Below are positions 32,723 to 39,953 of a stretch of DNA of 39,953 nt, piece by piece. Below the pieces are notes generated by a model. It had not been told where the DNA came from. It did no database searches and saw only the letters and a program-made list of their open reading frames with translations. The first letter of the stretch is position 1. Each line of letters starts with the position of its first letter. This stretch comes from ZC4RG25 sp041687075 (GTDB taxonomy: Bacteria; Pseudomonadota; Alphaproteobacteria; Rhizobiales; Hyphomicrobiaceae), in the NCBI GenBank assembly GCA_041687075.1, contig JAWLCO010000022.1, forward strand, positions 1 to 39,953. Direction: 5' to 3'. A program made the translations under genes and the position numbers.

Positions 32723-33151
32723 GAAAACGCTCCCTTCCTGAACCGGCTGCTCGCGAGCTATGCGCGAGGAGCTCAGCCAATGGACCCCGGAGTCGAACAG
32801 GCAGCCGCCACCTCGAAGGATATCGCGGGCTGCCCGAGTTTGCCTGCCGGCGCAGAGCGCCAGAAATGCCGCGGTATTCTAGCTCATCCGTTCAGGCACG
32901 GTTTGCGCCAGAACAAGCCGGGCGCATCAAACGAGATCACCCTCCGCGTTGCCACATGCACAACGCGTGCGGCGAGGAGAAATCACCGTCACCGGCTAGC
33001 CAATTGAACCAGCCGCAAACCCAAGAGGTTCCCGCCTGGGCAAGCCCCCGGCAGCTGCGAGCCGGATGACGCCGCGGTAGAAATCCTGCGCCCGTCCGGA
33101 TATCACGTCTGCTGACGTCAGCGGGCAATCACCAGCCAGGGGGAGCCAAAC
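32723..33151. other. 429-bp divergent intergenic region, no gene recognised
   Basis: The region separates divergent aconitase (-) and aldo/keto reductase (+) genes and should hold both promoters. Open frames here are short, rich in Arg/Ser/Pro and lack Shine-Dalgarno signals. TAGAAT on the minus strand (complement of 32876-32881) is a fair -10 for aconitase without a good -35, which would leave a ~150-base leader. A 12-bp palindrome at 33111-33122 lies near the reductase start. No repeats, tRNA or mobile-element remains are seen. Confidence 0.5.
33111..33122. promoter_or_regulatory. Palindromic candidate operator upstream of aldo/keto reductase
   Basis: GCTGACGTCAGC is a perfect 12-bp palindrome whose end lies 29 bp before the reductase ATG. 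A compact perfect palindrome at this distance is typical of a repressor or activator site, but it could be chance in GC-rich DNA. No matching copy was noticed elsewhere in the window. Confidence 0.35.
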
Positions 33152-34147
33152 ATGATGAAGCGCCGTCTCGGGGCGAACGGCCCGAACGTTTCCGCAGTCG
33201 GGCTCGGATGCTGGAGCTTCGCCGGCGCCTACGGCCCGACGACGGAAGCAGAAAGCCACGCAACCTTGGCCCGCGCCCTGGAGCTCGGAGTCGACTTTCT
33301 GGATACGGCCGACGTTTATGGCCATGGCGTCAGCGAGGAAGTCATCGGCAGCTTCCTGAAGCAGAACCCATCAGCAAAGGTCGTGATCGCCACGAAAGGC
33401 GGCATCAAGCGCCGGCCCGGCTCCACGGAACGGGCATTCGACAACACCCCCGAGTATCTCCGCTCTGCCCTGGAGAACTCGCTGCGCCGCCTCGGGCGGG
33501 ATTACGTCGACCTCTATTATGTCCACCGCCGCGATCAGAGCCGGCCCGTGGAAGAGGTCGCCGAGACGCTGGCCGGCTTCGTGAAGGAGGGCAAGATCGG
33601 CGGGTTCGGCTTTTCTGAAATCGCGCCCGCTACGCTCAGGCGTGCCCATGCCGTCCATCCGGTGACGGCCGTGCAGAGCGAGTACTCGCTGTGGTCGCGA
33701 CTGCCGGATCTGGGGATGATCGAAACCTGCCGTGAGCTGGGCGTCGCCTTCGTTCCGTTCAGCCCGCTCGGCCGGGGCTTCCTGACCGGCACCGTGACAC
33801 AGACGGACGGGTTCGAGCCGACCGACTTCCGCAAGCCCAACCCGCGTTTTCTCGAGCCCCACTTCTCCCTCAATTGCAAGGCGCTGGAGCCCTTCCTGGC
33901 ACTCGCGAGCAGCTATGACGTCTCCCCAGGACAGCTCGCGCTGGCGTGGGTGCTGGCGCAGGGCGATCACCTCATTCCGATCCCCGGCACACGGTCGGTG
34001 ATGCATCTGGAGGAGAACGCCACCGCAGCCTCGATCTCCCTCAATGCAGAGCAGATTGCCGCCATAGAGCGCGCCCTGCCCCGCGGCTTCGCGCATGGCG
34101 ACCGCTACTCGGAGAAGCAGTGGATCGGCGCAGAGCGGTACGGGTAA
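33152..34147 (+). CDS. Aldo/keto reductase
   Basis: This is a 331-residue NADPH-dependent oxidoreductase with the AKR (beta/alpha)8 barrel. The catalytic tetrad is Asp51 and Tyr56 in DTADVYG, Lys82 in VVIATKGG and His125 in LYYVHRRD. Cofactor-binding features near the C-terminus are PFSPLGRGFLTG and IPIPGTRSVMHLEENA. The first residues, KRRLGANGPNVSAVGLGCW, are standard for the group that includes YghZ- and perakine-reductase-like enzymes. GGGGGAG stands before ATG 33152 (a second ATG follows directly). It converges with the DMT transporter gene, 6 bp apart. The substrate, probably an aldehyde or ketone, cannot be deduced. Confidence 0.92.
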   Translation: MMKRRLGANGPNVSAVGLGCWSFAGAYGPTTEAESHATLARALELGVDFLDTADVYGHGVSEEVIGSFLKQNPSAKVVIATKGGIKRRPGSTERAFDNTPEYLRSALENSLRRLGRDYVDLYYVHRRDQSRPVEEVAETLAGFVKEGKIGGFGFSEIAPATLRRAHAVHPVTAVQSEYSLWSRLPDLGMIETCRELGVAFVPFSPLGRGFLTGTVTQTDGFEPTDFRKPNPRFLEPHFSLNCKALEPFLALASSYDVSPGQLALAWVLAQGDHLIPIPGTRSVMHLEENATAASISLNAEQIAAIERALPRGFAHGDRYSEKQWIGAERYG

Positions 34148-34153
34148 GCCTCG

Positions 34154-35152
34154 TCACCAGAACCGCAGCCTGACCGGCGTCAGGCTCAGCGGGTCCGACA
34201 CGTCGCGGACGCGCACGCCCGGCCGCTCCTTTGCAAGCTGTGCCTCGCGGCGGGTGATGTAGGCGGCCGAGCTGAAGATGATGAGCGCACCGACCCAGGT
34301 CCACAGGTCGGTGGTCTCGCCGAGGAGCAGGTAGCCCGCAGCAACCGCAAACGGCAGGCGCGAGAACTCGAAGGTGAAGACGAGCGAGGCATCCATCGAC
34401 GCAAAGCCTCGCAACAGGGCGACGTGGCCGAGCACAGCGCACAGCCCAAGCCCAATGAGGTAGGGCCAGACGGCGAGCGGCGGCCACTGCCAGACGAACA
34501 GCGCAGGAATGAGGGAGATCGGCGTCGCCCAGAGATTGGTGATGAAGACGATCTTGTCGGGATCGTCCTCTGCCGTCATCTGCTTCAGCAGTGGTCCGAC
34601 AATGCCCGCGGTGAGAGCCGAGAAGAGCGCCAGCATCTGCCCCAAACCGAAGCCCACGCCACCGGGCCGCAGGATGATCAGCGCTCCAACGAATCCGATC
34701 ACCAGCGCCGTCCAGCGCCGGGCACGCACCACTTCGCCGAGCCAGAACACCGCGAACATGGTCGCAAACAATGGTGCCAGGAAGCCCACCGCCGTCAGCT
34801 CACCCAGCGGAATGAGCGACAGCGCCGAGAACCAGGTCATCATCGAAATGAACGCGAGCCCCACGCGCACGCCGTAGAGCCGGAACTGCGTCGAGAAGGC
34901 CAGCGACGGGCCGCGCCAATGCAAGAGCGGCAGCATCAGGAACAGGCAGAAGAAGTTGCGGAAGAAAATGACCTGCAGCGGGTCGATGCCCGCCTGCATG
35001 GCGAATTTTCCGAACGTACCCAGGCCGGCGAAGGTCGCCATGGCGATCGTCACCCAGATGGCGCCCGCCACCGGATCGTTGCGCTTGCCTGCCTTGCCAC
35101 TGGCGCGCAGGCGCGTACCCAGCCCGGCGAAGTTCTGGCCGAATGACGACAA
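34154..35152 (-). CDS. EamA/DMT family transporter
   Basis: This is an inner-membrane drug/metabolite-type exporter (332 aa) with ten hydrophobic segments from two EamA repeats. Repeat 1 runs about residues 28-162, with GTFGKFAMQAGIDPLQVIFFRN and the conserved LGEVVRARRW. Repeat 2 runs about 170-305, with ALLRGFASMDASLVFTFEF and LGETTDLWTWVGALIIF. Family members export amino acids, nucleosides or other metabolites. The start is probably TTG 35152, since AGAGGA lies about 10 bases upstream and no ATG precedes the first membrane helix; an internal GTG (residue 28) is the alternative. The divergent neighbour is an M20 peptidase, which fits export of an excess amino acid. Confidence 0.88.
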   Translation of the reverse strand: MSSFGQNFAGLGTRLRASGKAGKRNDPVAGAIWVTIAMATFAGLGTFGKFAMQAGIDPLQVIFFRNFFCLFLMLPLLHWRGPSLAFSTQFRLYGVRVGLAFISMMTWFSALSLIPLGELTAVGFLAPLFATMFAVFWLGEVVRARRWTALVIGFVGALIILRPGGVGFGLGQMLALFSALTAGIVGPLLKQMTAEDDPDKIVFITNLWATPISLIPALFVWQWPPLAVWPYLIGLGLCAVLGHVALLRGFASMDASLVFTFEFSRLPFAVAAGYLLLGETTDLWTWVGALIIFSSAAYITRREAQLAKERPGVRVRDVSDPLSLTPVRLRFW

Positions 35153-35337
35153 CCGTTTCTTTTCCTCTGCGCATCTGCTGGAGGGGGTCTTGAAGATGCG
35201 CCCGAGCGGCTGGCAATGACAAGGCTGTTGGGCCGGAGCGCATGTCAGTTATGCTTCCGCGGCCTAACGGCTGGACGGCGGCGCGGGTGTAGGCCACTCT
35301 CCGGCGCGAAATGAAGTCATCTACCGGGGAACATGCG

Positions 35338-36768
35338 ATGAGCGGAAACGGATCGGCAGGGTCCAGATCGGGCGCCATCGGGCGCGCGCGCAATTATCTT
35401 GAAAGCGGATCCTTCGAGTCCGATCTTGCGCGCCGGGTCGCGTACCGGACGGAGAGCCAGCTTCTGCCGGAGAGCCTTCCGCAACTCGAGGCTTATCTGC
35501 GCGAGGAGATGGAGCCCGCGTTCGCACGCATGGGCTTCACCTGCCGCATCTATCCGAACCCGGTCGCCGGCCAGGGACCCGTATTGCTCGCCACCCGCAT
35601 CGAGGACCCGAGCCTGCCCACCGTGCTCGGCTATGGCCATGGCGATGTGGTCCGCGGGCTCGAAGAGCAGTGGAGCAAGGGCAAGGGTCCGTGGGTCACC
35701 GCACGCGATGGCGACCGGCTCTACGGACGCGGCACGGCGGACAACAAGGCGCAGCACACCATCAACATGGCGGCGATGCTGGCCGTAATGGAGGAGCGCG
35801 GCGGCCGGCTCGGCTTCAATGCCAAGTTCATGATCGAGATGGGCGAGGAGGCTGGCTCGAAGGGGCTCAAGGAGCTGGTCGAAGCCCACCCCGAGGACTT
35901 CGCTTCCGACGTGCTGATCGCGTCTGACGGCCCGCGCACGCGGCCGGAGCGCCCCTCGCTCAATCTCGGCTGCCGGGGCACGATCAACTTCGATCTCATC
36001 TGTGAGCTCAGGGAAGGGGGGCATCACTCCGGCAACTGGGGCGGCCTGCTCGCCAACCCGGCCATCGTTCTCGCCAATGCCCTCTCGACCATCGTCGGGC
36101 CGACCGGCGAGCTGCTGGTCAAGGAGCTGAAGGCGCCGGCCATGTCGCAGGCCGTTCGTGATGCGCTCGCCGACGTGGAGATCGAGGGCGGTGAGAATGG
36201 CCCGCAGATCGACGAATGGTGGGGTGAACCGGATCACACGCCAGCCGAGCGGGTCTATGGCGCGAATGTTTTCAACGTGCTTGCGATCGGCGCCGGCATG
36301 CCGGGCCGGCCGGTCAATGCCATTCCGCCGAGCGCCGTCGCCAACTGCCAGCTCAGGTTCGTCGCGGGCACCGATGTCGCTGGGGTCCGGCCTGCGCTGG
36401 AGCGGCACTTGCGCGAGAAGGGCTTCGATACCGTCCGCGTGACCGATCCGCCAGCGGCCAACGACGGCAGCTTTCCCGCAACGCGCACGGAGCCTGACGA
36501 TCCGTGGGCCGTCTGGGCGGTCAATTCGATTCAGCGCACGTCGAACCGCAAGCCCGCCGTGGTCCCGCAGATGGGCGGCTCGATCTGCAACGACATCTTC
36601 ACCGACGTGCTCGGCATGCCAACGCTATGGGTGCCGCATTCCTATGGTTCATGCTCGCAGCACGCACCGGATGAGCACATCCTCATGTCGGTCTCGCAGA
36701 GCGCGCTCGAGCTGATGGCCGGGCTCTACTGGGACCTTGGCGAGCCCGGAGCGCCGGTGCGGTCCTGA
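35338..36768 (+). CDS. M20 family dipeptidase
   Basis: This is a zinc metallopeptidase (476 aa from ATG 35338) of the larger dipeptidase branch of M20. Metal ligands and catalytic residues are His101 and Asp103 in GYGHGDVV, Asp135 in GRGTADNKAQH, and the pair Glu170-Glu171 in EMGEEAGSKG. A C-terminal ligand is probably His at SQHAPDEHI. The inserted dimerisation domain spans about residues 205-360, with GHHSGNWGG. The start is chosen because GGGGA is seven bases before ATG 35338; ATG 35311 has no Shine-Dalgarno. It is the third M20 enzyme in the window and is followed 54 bp later by an amidase, suggesting a small amide/peptide catabolic pair. Confidence 0.92.
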   Translation: MSGNGSAGSRSGAIGRARNYLESGSFESDLARRVAYRTESQLLPESLPQLEAYLREEMEPAFARMGFTCRIYPNPVAGQGPVLLATRIEDPSLPTVLGYGHGDVVRGLEEQWSKGKGPWVTARDGDRLYGRGTADNKAQHTINMAAMLAVMEERGGRLGFNAKFMIEMGEEAGSKGLKELVEAHPEDFASDVLIASDGPRTRPERPSLNLGCRGTINFDLICELREGGHHSGNWGGLLANPAIVLANALSTIVGPTGELLVKELKAPAMSQAVRDALADVEIEGGENGPQIDEWWGEPDHTPAERVYGANVFNVLAIGAGMPGRPVNAIPPSAVANCQLRFVAGTDVAGVRPALERHLREKGFDTVRVTDPPAANDGSFPATRTEPDDPWAVWAVNSIQRTSNRKPAVVPQMGGSICNDIFTDVLGMPTLWVPHSYGSCSQHAPDEHILMSVSQSALELMAGLYWDLGEPGAPVRS

Positions 36769-36822
36769 ACGGACCCGTACCGACCGCAAATCGCAACACT
36801 CGTGAGAAGGTATCCTCCCCCG

Positions 36823-38256
36823 ATGACCGAACCCTGCGATCTTTCCGCAGTCGAAGCCCGCCGGCTGATCGGCAACAAGAAGCTCTCCCCCGTCGAGCTG
36901 CTCGACAGCTGCCTGAAGCGCATCGCCAGCGTCAATCCGGCGCTCAACGCCATCGTGGCGATGGACCAGCAGGGCGCAAAGCAGGCCGCCAAGGCCGCCG
37001 AGCAGGCGGTGATGCGAGGAGATGACCTCGGCCTGCTCCATGGACTGCCGATCGGCATCAAGGACCTTCAGGCGACGGGTGGACTGAAAACGACGTGGGG
37101 CTCGCTGATCTACAAGGACCACGTGCCGGAAGAGGACGAGGCAACCGTCGCCAACCTCCGGGATCAGGGCGCGATCATCCTGGCCAAGACGAATACGCCC
37201 GAGTTCGGCGCAGGCGCCAATACGAAAAACCGGGTCTATGGCGCGACCGGGAATCCGTTCGATCCGGACAAGACCTGTGCCGGCTCATCCGGCGGCTCTG
37301 CGGTCGCGCTCGCGACGGGCATGCTGCCTCTGGCAACCGGCTCCGATTACGGCGGCAGCCTCCGCACCCCGGCCGCGTTCTGCGGTGTCAGCGGGTTCCG
37401 CCCCTCGCCAGGCGTGGTTCCGGGTCCGGAGCGGTCGAGCGCGCTCAGCCCGTTCTCGGTGAACGGGCCGATGGGCCGCTCCACCGCGGACCTGCACCTG
37501 CTGCTCAAGGCGCAGGTCGATCTCGACAAGCACGACCCGTTCTCCAGTGATGACGCTCTGCGCATTCCGGAAGAGCTGCCGCACATCGACCTCGGCGGTT
37601 TGCGCGTGGCGATCTCGACCGATCTTGGCTGCGCCCCGATCGACAAGGAGATTCGCCGCATTTTCCAGGAGCGCCTGGGCTCGTTCCGCCACGTCTTCGC
37701 GGAGGCGGAGGACCGAGACCCGGACCTCGGCCCGGTGCATGACGTGTTCGAGATTCTTCGCGGGGTCTACTTCGTCGGCGCCCATCGCGAGCGGCTGGAG
37801 AAGCATCGTGACATGCTTGGCCCCAACGTCATCGACAATACCGAACGCGGCCTCAAGTGGACCGCGGCGGACATCGCCTGGGCCAACGTGGAGCAGTCGA
37901 AGATCTACCGGCGCTTCATCGACTTCTTTGCCGATGCCGATGTCCTCATCTGCCCTGCCGCTTCGGTAACGCCTTTCCCGCACAGCGAGCTGACGGTCAC
38001 CGAGATCAACGGCGAGCCGATGCCGACCTACATGCGGTGGCTTGCGATCACCTACGGACCGACGACCGCTATTCCTGCTGCCGCGGTCATCCCGTGCGGG
38101 CTCGATCATGCCGGGATGCCGTTCGGACTCCAGATCGTCGGCCCGAATGGCTCCGATGCCCTCGTGCTCGCCGTGGCGCACGCGCTCGAGCAGGTTCTTG
38201 CCGAGAACCCGGCAACCGCCCGGCCCATGCCTGACATCGGTGCGCTGGCGGGATAA
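36823..38256 (+). CDS. Amidase (amidase signature family)
   Basis: This is a cytoplasmic serine amidase (477 aa) hydrolysing an amide to a carboxylate and ammonia. The Ser-cisSer-Lys triad is complete: Lys80 in GLPIGIKDL, the cis-Ser in the CAGSSGGSA loop at 152-160, and nucleophile Ser179 in GSDYGGSLRTPA. A GSGG-like region and a substrate-variable middle domain follow, then the typical PAAAVIPCG and GMPFGLQIVG at the C-terminus. ATG 36823 is preferred, with GAGAAGG 12 bases before it; a GTG at 36802 would include that Shine-Dalgarno. It follows the M20 dipeptidase on the same strand. The actual amide is unknown. Confidence 0.92.
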   Translation: MTEPCDLSAVEARRLIGNKKLSPVELLDSCLKRIASVNPALNAIVAMDQQGAKQAAKAAEQAVMRGDDLGLLHGLPIGIKDLQATGGLKTTWGSLIYKDHVPEEDEATVANLRDQGAIILAKTNTPEFGAGANTKNRVYGATGNPFDPDKTCAGSSGGSAVALATGMLPLATGSDYGGSLRTPAAFCGVSGFRPSPGVVPGPERSSALSPFSVNGPMGRSTADLHLLLKAQVDLDKHDPFSSDDALRIPEELPHIDLGGLRVAISTDLGCAPIDKEIRRIFQERLGSFRHVFAEAEDRDPDLGPVHDVFEILRGVYFVGAHRERLEKHRDMLGPNVIDNTERGLKWTAADIAWANVEQSKIYRRFIDFFADADVLICPAASVTPFPHSELTVTEINGEPMPTYMRWLAITYGPTTAIPAAAVIPCGLDHAGMPFGLQIVGPNGSDALVLAVAHALEQVLAENPATARPMPDIGALAG

Positions 38257-38281
38257 CGCGATCTATCTTGAGTGTGCTGAT

Positions 38282-38318
38282 CCCCTCTCCTCGGCGTGAA
38301 CAGAGCCGAGAAGAGGGG
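38282..38318. terminator. Bidirectional hairpin terminator between amidase and MFS genes
   Basis: CCCCTCTCCTCGGC at 38282-38295 pairs with GCCGAGAAGAGGGG at 38305-38318 (13 of 14 pairs) around a 9-base loop. It sits between convergent genes, 26 bp after the amidase stop and 30 bp from the MFS stop. Neither side has a clean T-run, so Rho may assist, but the stem is strong and well placed to end both transcripts. Confidence 0.6.
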
Positions 38319-38347
38319 TATATCATGCGCGCCCAACAAATCGCTTT

Positions 38348-39553
38348 TCAGCGAACCGGCACCACGGCACGGCGGCTCTGGGTGCGGCTGAGCCAGAAGA
38401 CGCCGAGAAGCACCGCGCCCATCAGCGGCAGCGCGGCGAGGTTCACGACCGTCCAGCCGACATTCGCCTGCAGGATGCCGGACAATCCTGCCGCCGTCGC
38501 CGTCGTGCCGTAGACCGCGAAGTCATGGCTCGCCTGCACCTTGGCGCGTTCGGCAGGCACGTAGGTCGTCGTCAGCAGCGTCGTGCCGCCGACGAACGTG
38601 AAGTTCCAGCCGATGCCGACCAGGGCATTGGCCAGGAAGAAGTTCCAGAACTCGATGCCAGCCAAGTTGACGATGGCGCACAGCATCTGGATCACGGCAC
38701 CCGTAGCGATGATCGGCAGCACGCCGAAGCGCGCGATCAGATGCCCCGTGAAGAACGAAGGCAGGAACATCGCGATCACGTGCCCCTGAATTACCGTCGC
38801 GCTATCAGTGAACTCGAACCCGCAGGCCAGCATGGCGAGCGGCGTTGCAGACATCACGAGCGTCATCACGCCGTAGCCGAACATGGATGACGTGAGCGCC
38901 ACGATGTAGGCCGGCTGCCGCACGATCTCGCGCATGGGGCGCCCGCCTTGAGCTCTTTCGGCGGCCGTCAGTCTCGGAATGCGGATCCCCTGCACGAGCA
39001 GCAGAACCATCGCGGAGAATACCGTGACCATCACGTAGACGCCGGCGAACATGAACGGATCAAGCCAGTGGACCGCCCACTTGGCCGTCTGCGGGCCGAG
39101 GAAGCCCGCAATCACACCGCCCAGCATCACGAGAGAAATGGCTTTCGGCCGCAGCGCAGGCTCGGTCGCATCTGCAGCAGCGAAACGGAAGTACCACGCG
39201 AAGGCGGCCGCCATGCCCTGGAACAGCGAGCCGACGCAGAGCAACGCGAAGCTCTGCAGGTAAATGGCTGCGACTGAAATCACGCCGGAAAGGATGCCGC
39301 AGACTGCGCCAACGGAAAATCCGCCGCGCCGCCCGATCCAGGCCATCAGGAAAGACGCCGGGATCGTCGTCATCATCACCCCTGCGTGGTTGAGGAACAG
39401 GGGGAAGGTTGCCAACGTCTTGTCCACCCCGAGCAGCGCGTATCCGGCGAGCGGCGTCGTGGCGATGGCCATCGACTGCACGGACATGAAGAACCCCTGG
39501 CTGAACGCCAGCAGCGTCACATTGCGCGGGTTCGGAATGCCGAGAAAGGACAT
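38348..39553 (-). CDS. MFS transporter
   Basis: This is a major facilitator superfamily membrane protein (401 aa) with twelve predicted hydrophobic segments in two halves separated by a cytoplasmic loop near residue 195-215 (RIPRLTAAERAQGGR). The short loop between helices 2 and 3 reads AWIGRRGGFSVGA, a degenerate form of the MFS GxxxDRxGRR motif. Helix 4-5 contains GMAAAFAWYFRFAAADA, as in the group with YbfB/CynX-like and uncharacterised MFS proteins. Direction of transport and substrate are unknown. It is transcribed toward the amidase across a shared terminator. No strong Shine-Dalgarno precedes ATG 39553, so the exact start is moderately sure. Confidence 0.88.
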   Translation of the reverse strand: MSFLGIPNPRNVTLLAFSQGFFMSVQSMAIATTPLAGYALLGVDKTLATFPLFLNHAGVMMTTIPASFLMAWIGRRGGFSVGAVCGILSGVISVAAIYLQSFALLCVGSLFQGMAAAFAWYFRFAAADATEPALRPKAISLVMLGGVIAGFLGPQTAKWAVHWLDPFMFAGVYVMVTVFSAMVLLLVQGIRIPRLTAAERAQGGRPMREIVRQPAYIVALTSSMFGYGVMTLVMSATPLAMLACGFEFTDSATVIQGHVIAMFLPSFFTGHLIARFGVLPIIATGAVIQMLCAIVNLAGIEFWNFFLANALVGIGWNFTFVGGTTLLTTTYVPAERAKVQASHDFAVYGTTATAAGLSGILQANVGWTVVNLAALPLMGAVLLGVFWLSRTQSRRAVVPVR

Positions 39554-39806
39554 GGAAGGCTTTCGCGTACGATGGGATAGCGCGCAAAGCCGTACTCCTG
39601 CGCGCTCCCTGCCACCATGCCTCGTTTCGCCGCCGTCGCAAAGCGCGCAGCACGCCTCGGCACGAGTTTGCGTCGCCCGTCAGCCCGTGTAACTTCCCGG
39701 CACCGCTGATCGGCTCCAGGCTCGAACGCCAGAGAAATCGGTCAAGGACAGTTCATCCGCTGCCCCGAGCACCATGGGGCCGAGCTCACGTGAAGGAGAT
39801 GCATCA

Positions 39807-39953
39807 ATGGACAGGAAGATTTGGGAGACGGGCCTCGCCAAGCGCAAGGCAGTTCTGGGCGAAGAGTACGTGGACAAGGCCATGGCGAATGCGGACGATT
39901 TCAACCGTCCGTTCCAGGACATGCTGAACGAGTACTGCTGGGGCACCATCTGG
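39807..39953 (+). CDS. pcaC: 4-carboxymuconolactone decarboxylase (PcaC), 5' part only
   Basis: The first 49 codons of a gene that runs off the window end. ATG 39807 is preceded by AAGGAG at 39793-39798 with eight bases spacing. The fragment has the family N-terminus: KIWETGLAKRKAVLGEEYVD, then MANADDF, RPFQDM and EYCWGTIW, the last being the strongly conserved Cys-Trp-Gly segment. The enzyme decarboxylates gamma-carboxymuconolactone to beta-ketoadipate enol-lactone in aromatic catabolism, or belongs to the wider CMD/AhpD-like family. The rest of the gene and any pca cluster lie beyond the window. The 253 bp upstream of the ATG hold no recognisable gene and should carry its promoter and that of the divergent MFS gene. 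Confidence 0.88.
   Translation, partial: MDRKIWETGLAKRKAVLGEEYVDKAMANADDFNRPFQDMLNEYCWGTIW

Noticed and set aside
31364..33007. 547-codon open frame antisense to aconitase
   Set aside because: It is antisense to a fully conserved aconitase with Fe-S ligands. The translation is Arg/Gly/Val-rich without motifs, and codon third-position bias fits the aconitase strand.
33001..33070. Small open frame with CxxC-like content before the aldo/keto reductase
   Set aside because: It has no Shine-Dalgarno, no repeated motif and no similarity I recognise; its composition is that of random GC-rich DNA.

Overview
The window is high-GC, densely packed bacterial chromosome. Its gene content suggests a free-living alphaproteobacterium, probably of the Hyphomicrobiales: a TAXI-type TRAP system under an RpiR regulator, an MlrC peptidase, YciE/DUF892 and SPW proteins, many solute transporters, and a bfd-bfr pair with an Rrf2 regulator. 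The family assignments rest on reading the translated sequence; the taxonomic placement is inference. I see no rRNA, tRNA, CRISPR array, insertion sequence, phage gene or obvious island boundary.

Layout. 1-8587 (+): a peptide/amide uptake and hydrolysis module, made of the 3' part of an MlrC-type metallopeptidase, a complete oligopeptide-type ABC importer (binding protein, two permeases, fused double ATPase) and two M20 hydrolases. 8662-11965 (-): a glycosyltransferase followed 4 bp later by a glycogen-debranching-type enzyme. 12311-16911 (-): a FAD oxidoreductase-SelD fusion, a di-heme MauG/CcP-type peroxidase fused to a cupredoxin domain, and an unrecognised exported helical protein. 17006-19238: an iron group of PKHD dioxygenase (piuC-like, +), bacterioferritin, bacterioferritin-associated ferredoxin and an Rrf2 regulator that has lost all three cluster-ligand cysteines (-). 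19452-25365 (-): a compact operon of RpiR regulator, class III aminotransferase, TAXI binding protein and fused TRAP permease. 25584-28699 (+): a phosphate-binding TIM-barrel protein, a HAD phosphatase and a GlpD-type dehydrogenase. 28705-32722: an SPW membrane protein, a YciE-like ferritin-fold protein and an enlarged aconitase. 33152-39553: aldo/keto reductase, DMT exporter, M20 peptidase, amidase and MFS transporter. 39807-end: start of a carboxymuconolactone decarboxylase.

How the genes may work together. The first module imports and cleaves peptide-like or N-acylated compounds. The central block (12311-19238) concentrates iron storage, iron release, heme/copper redox chemistry and selenium activation around one short divergent promoter, and is the best candidate for an undescribed functional unit. 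The TAXI/TRAP operon looks like uptake of an amino compound followed by transamination. The TIM-barrel/HAD/GlpD set looks like a small phosphorylated-polyol pathway. Strong stem-loops sit directly after both transporter binding-protein genes, a shared sign of differential expression inside operons.
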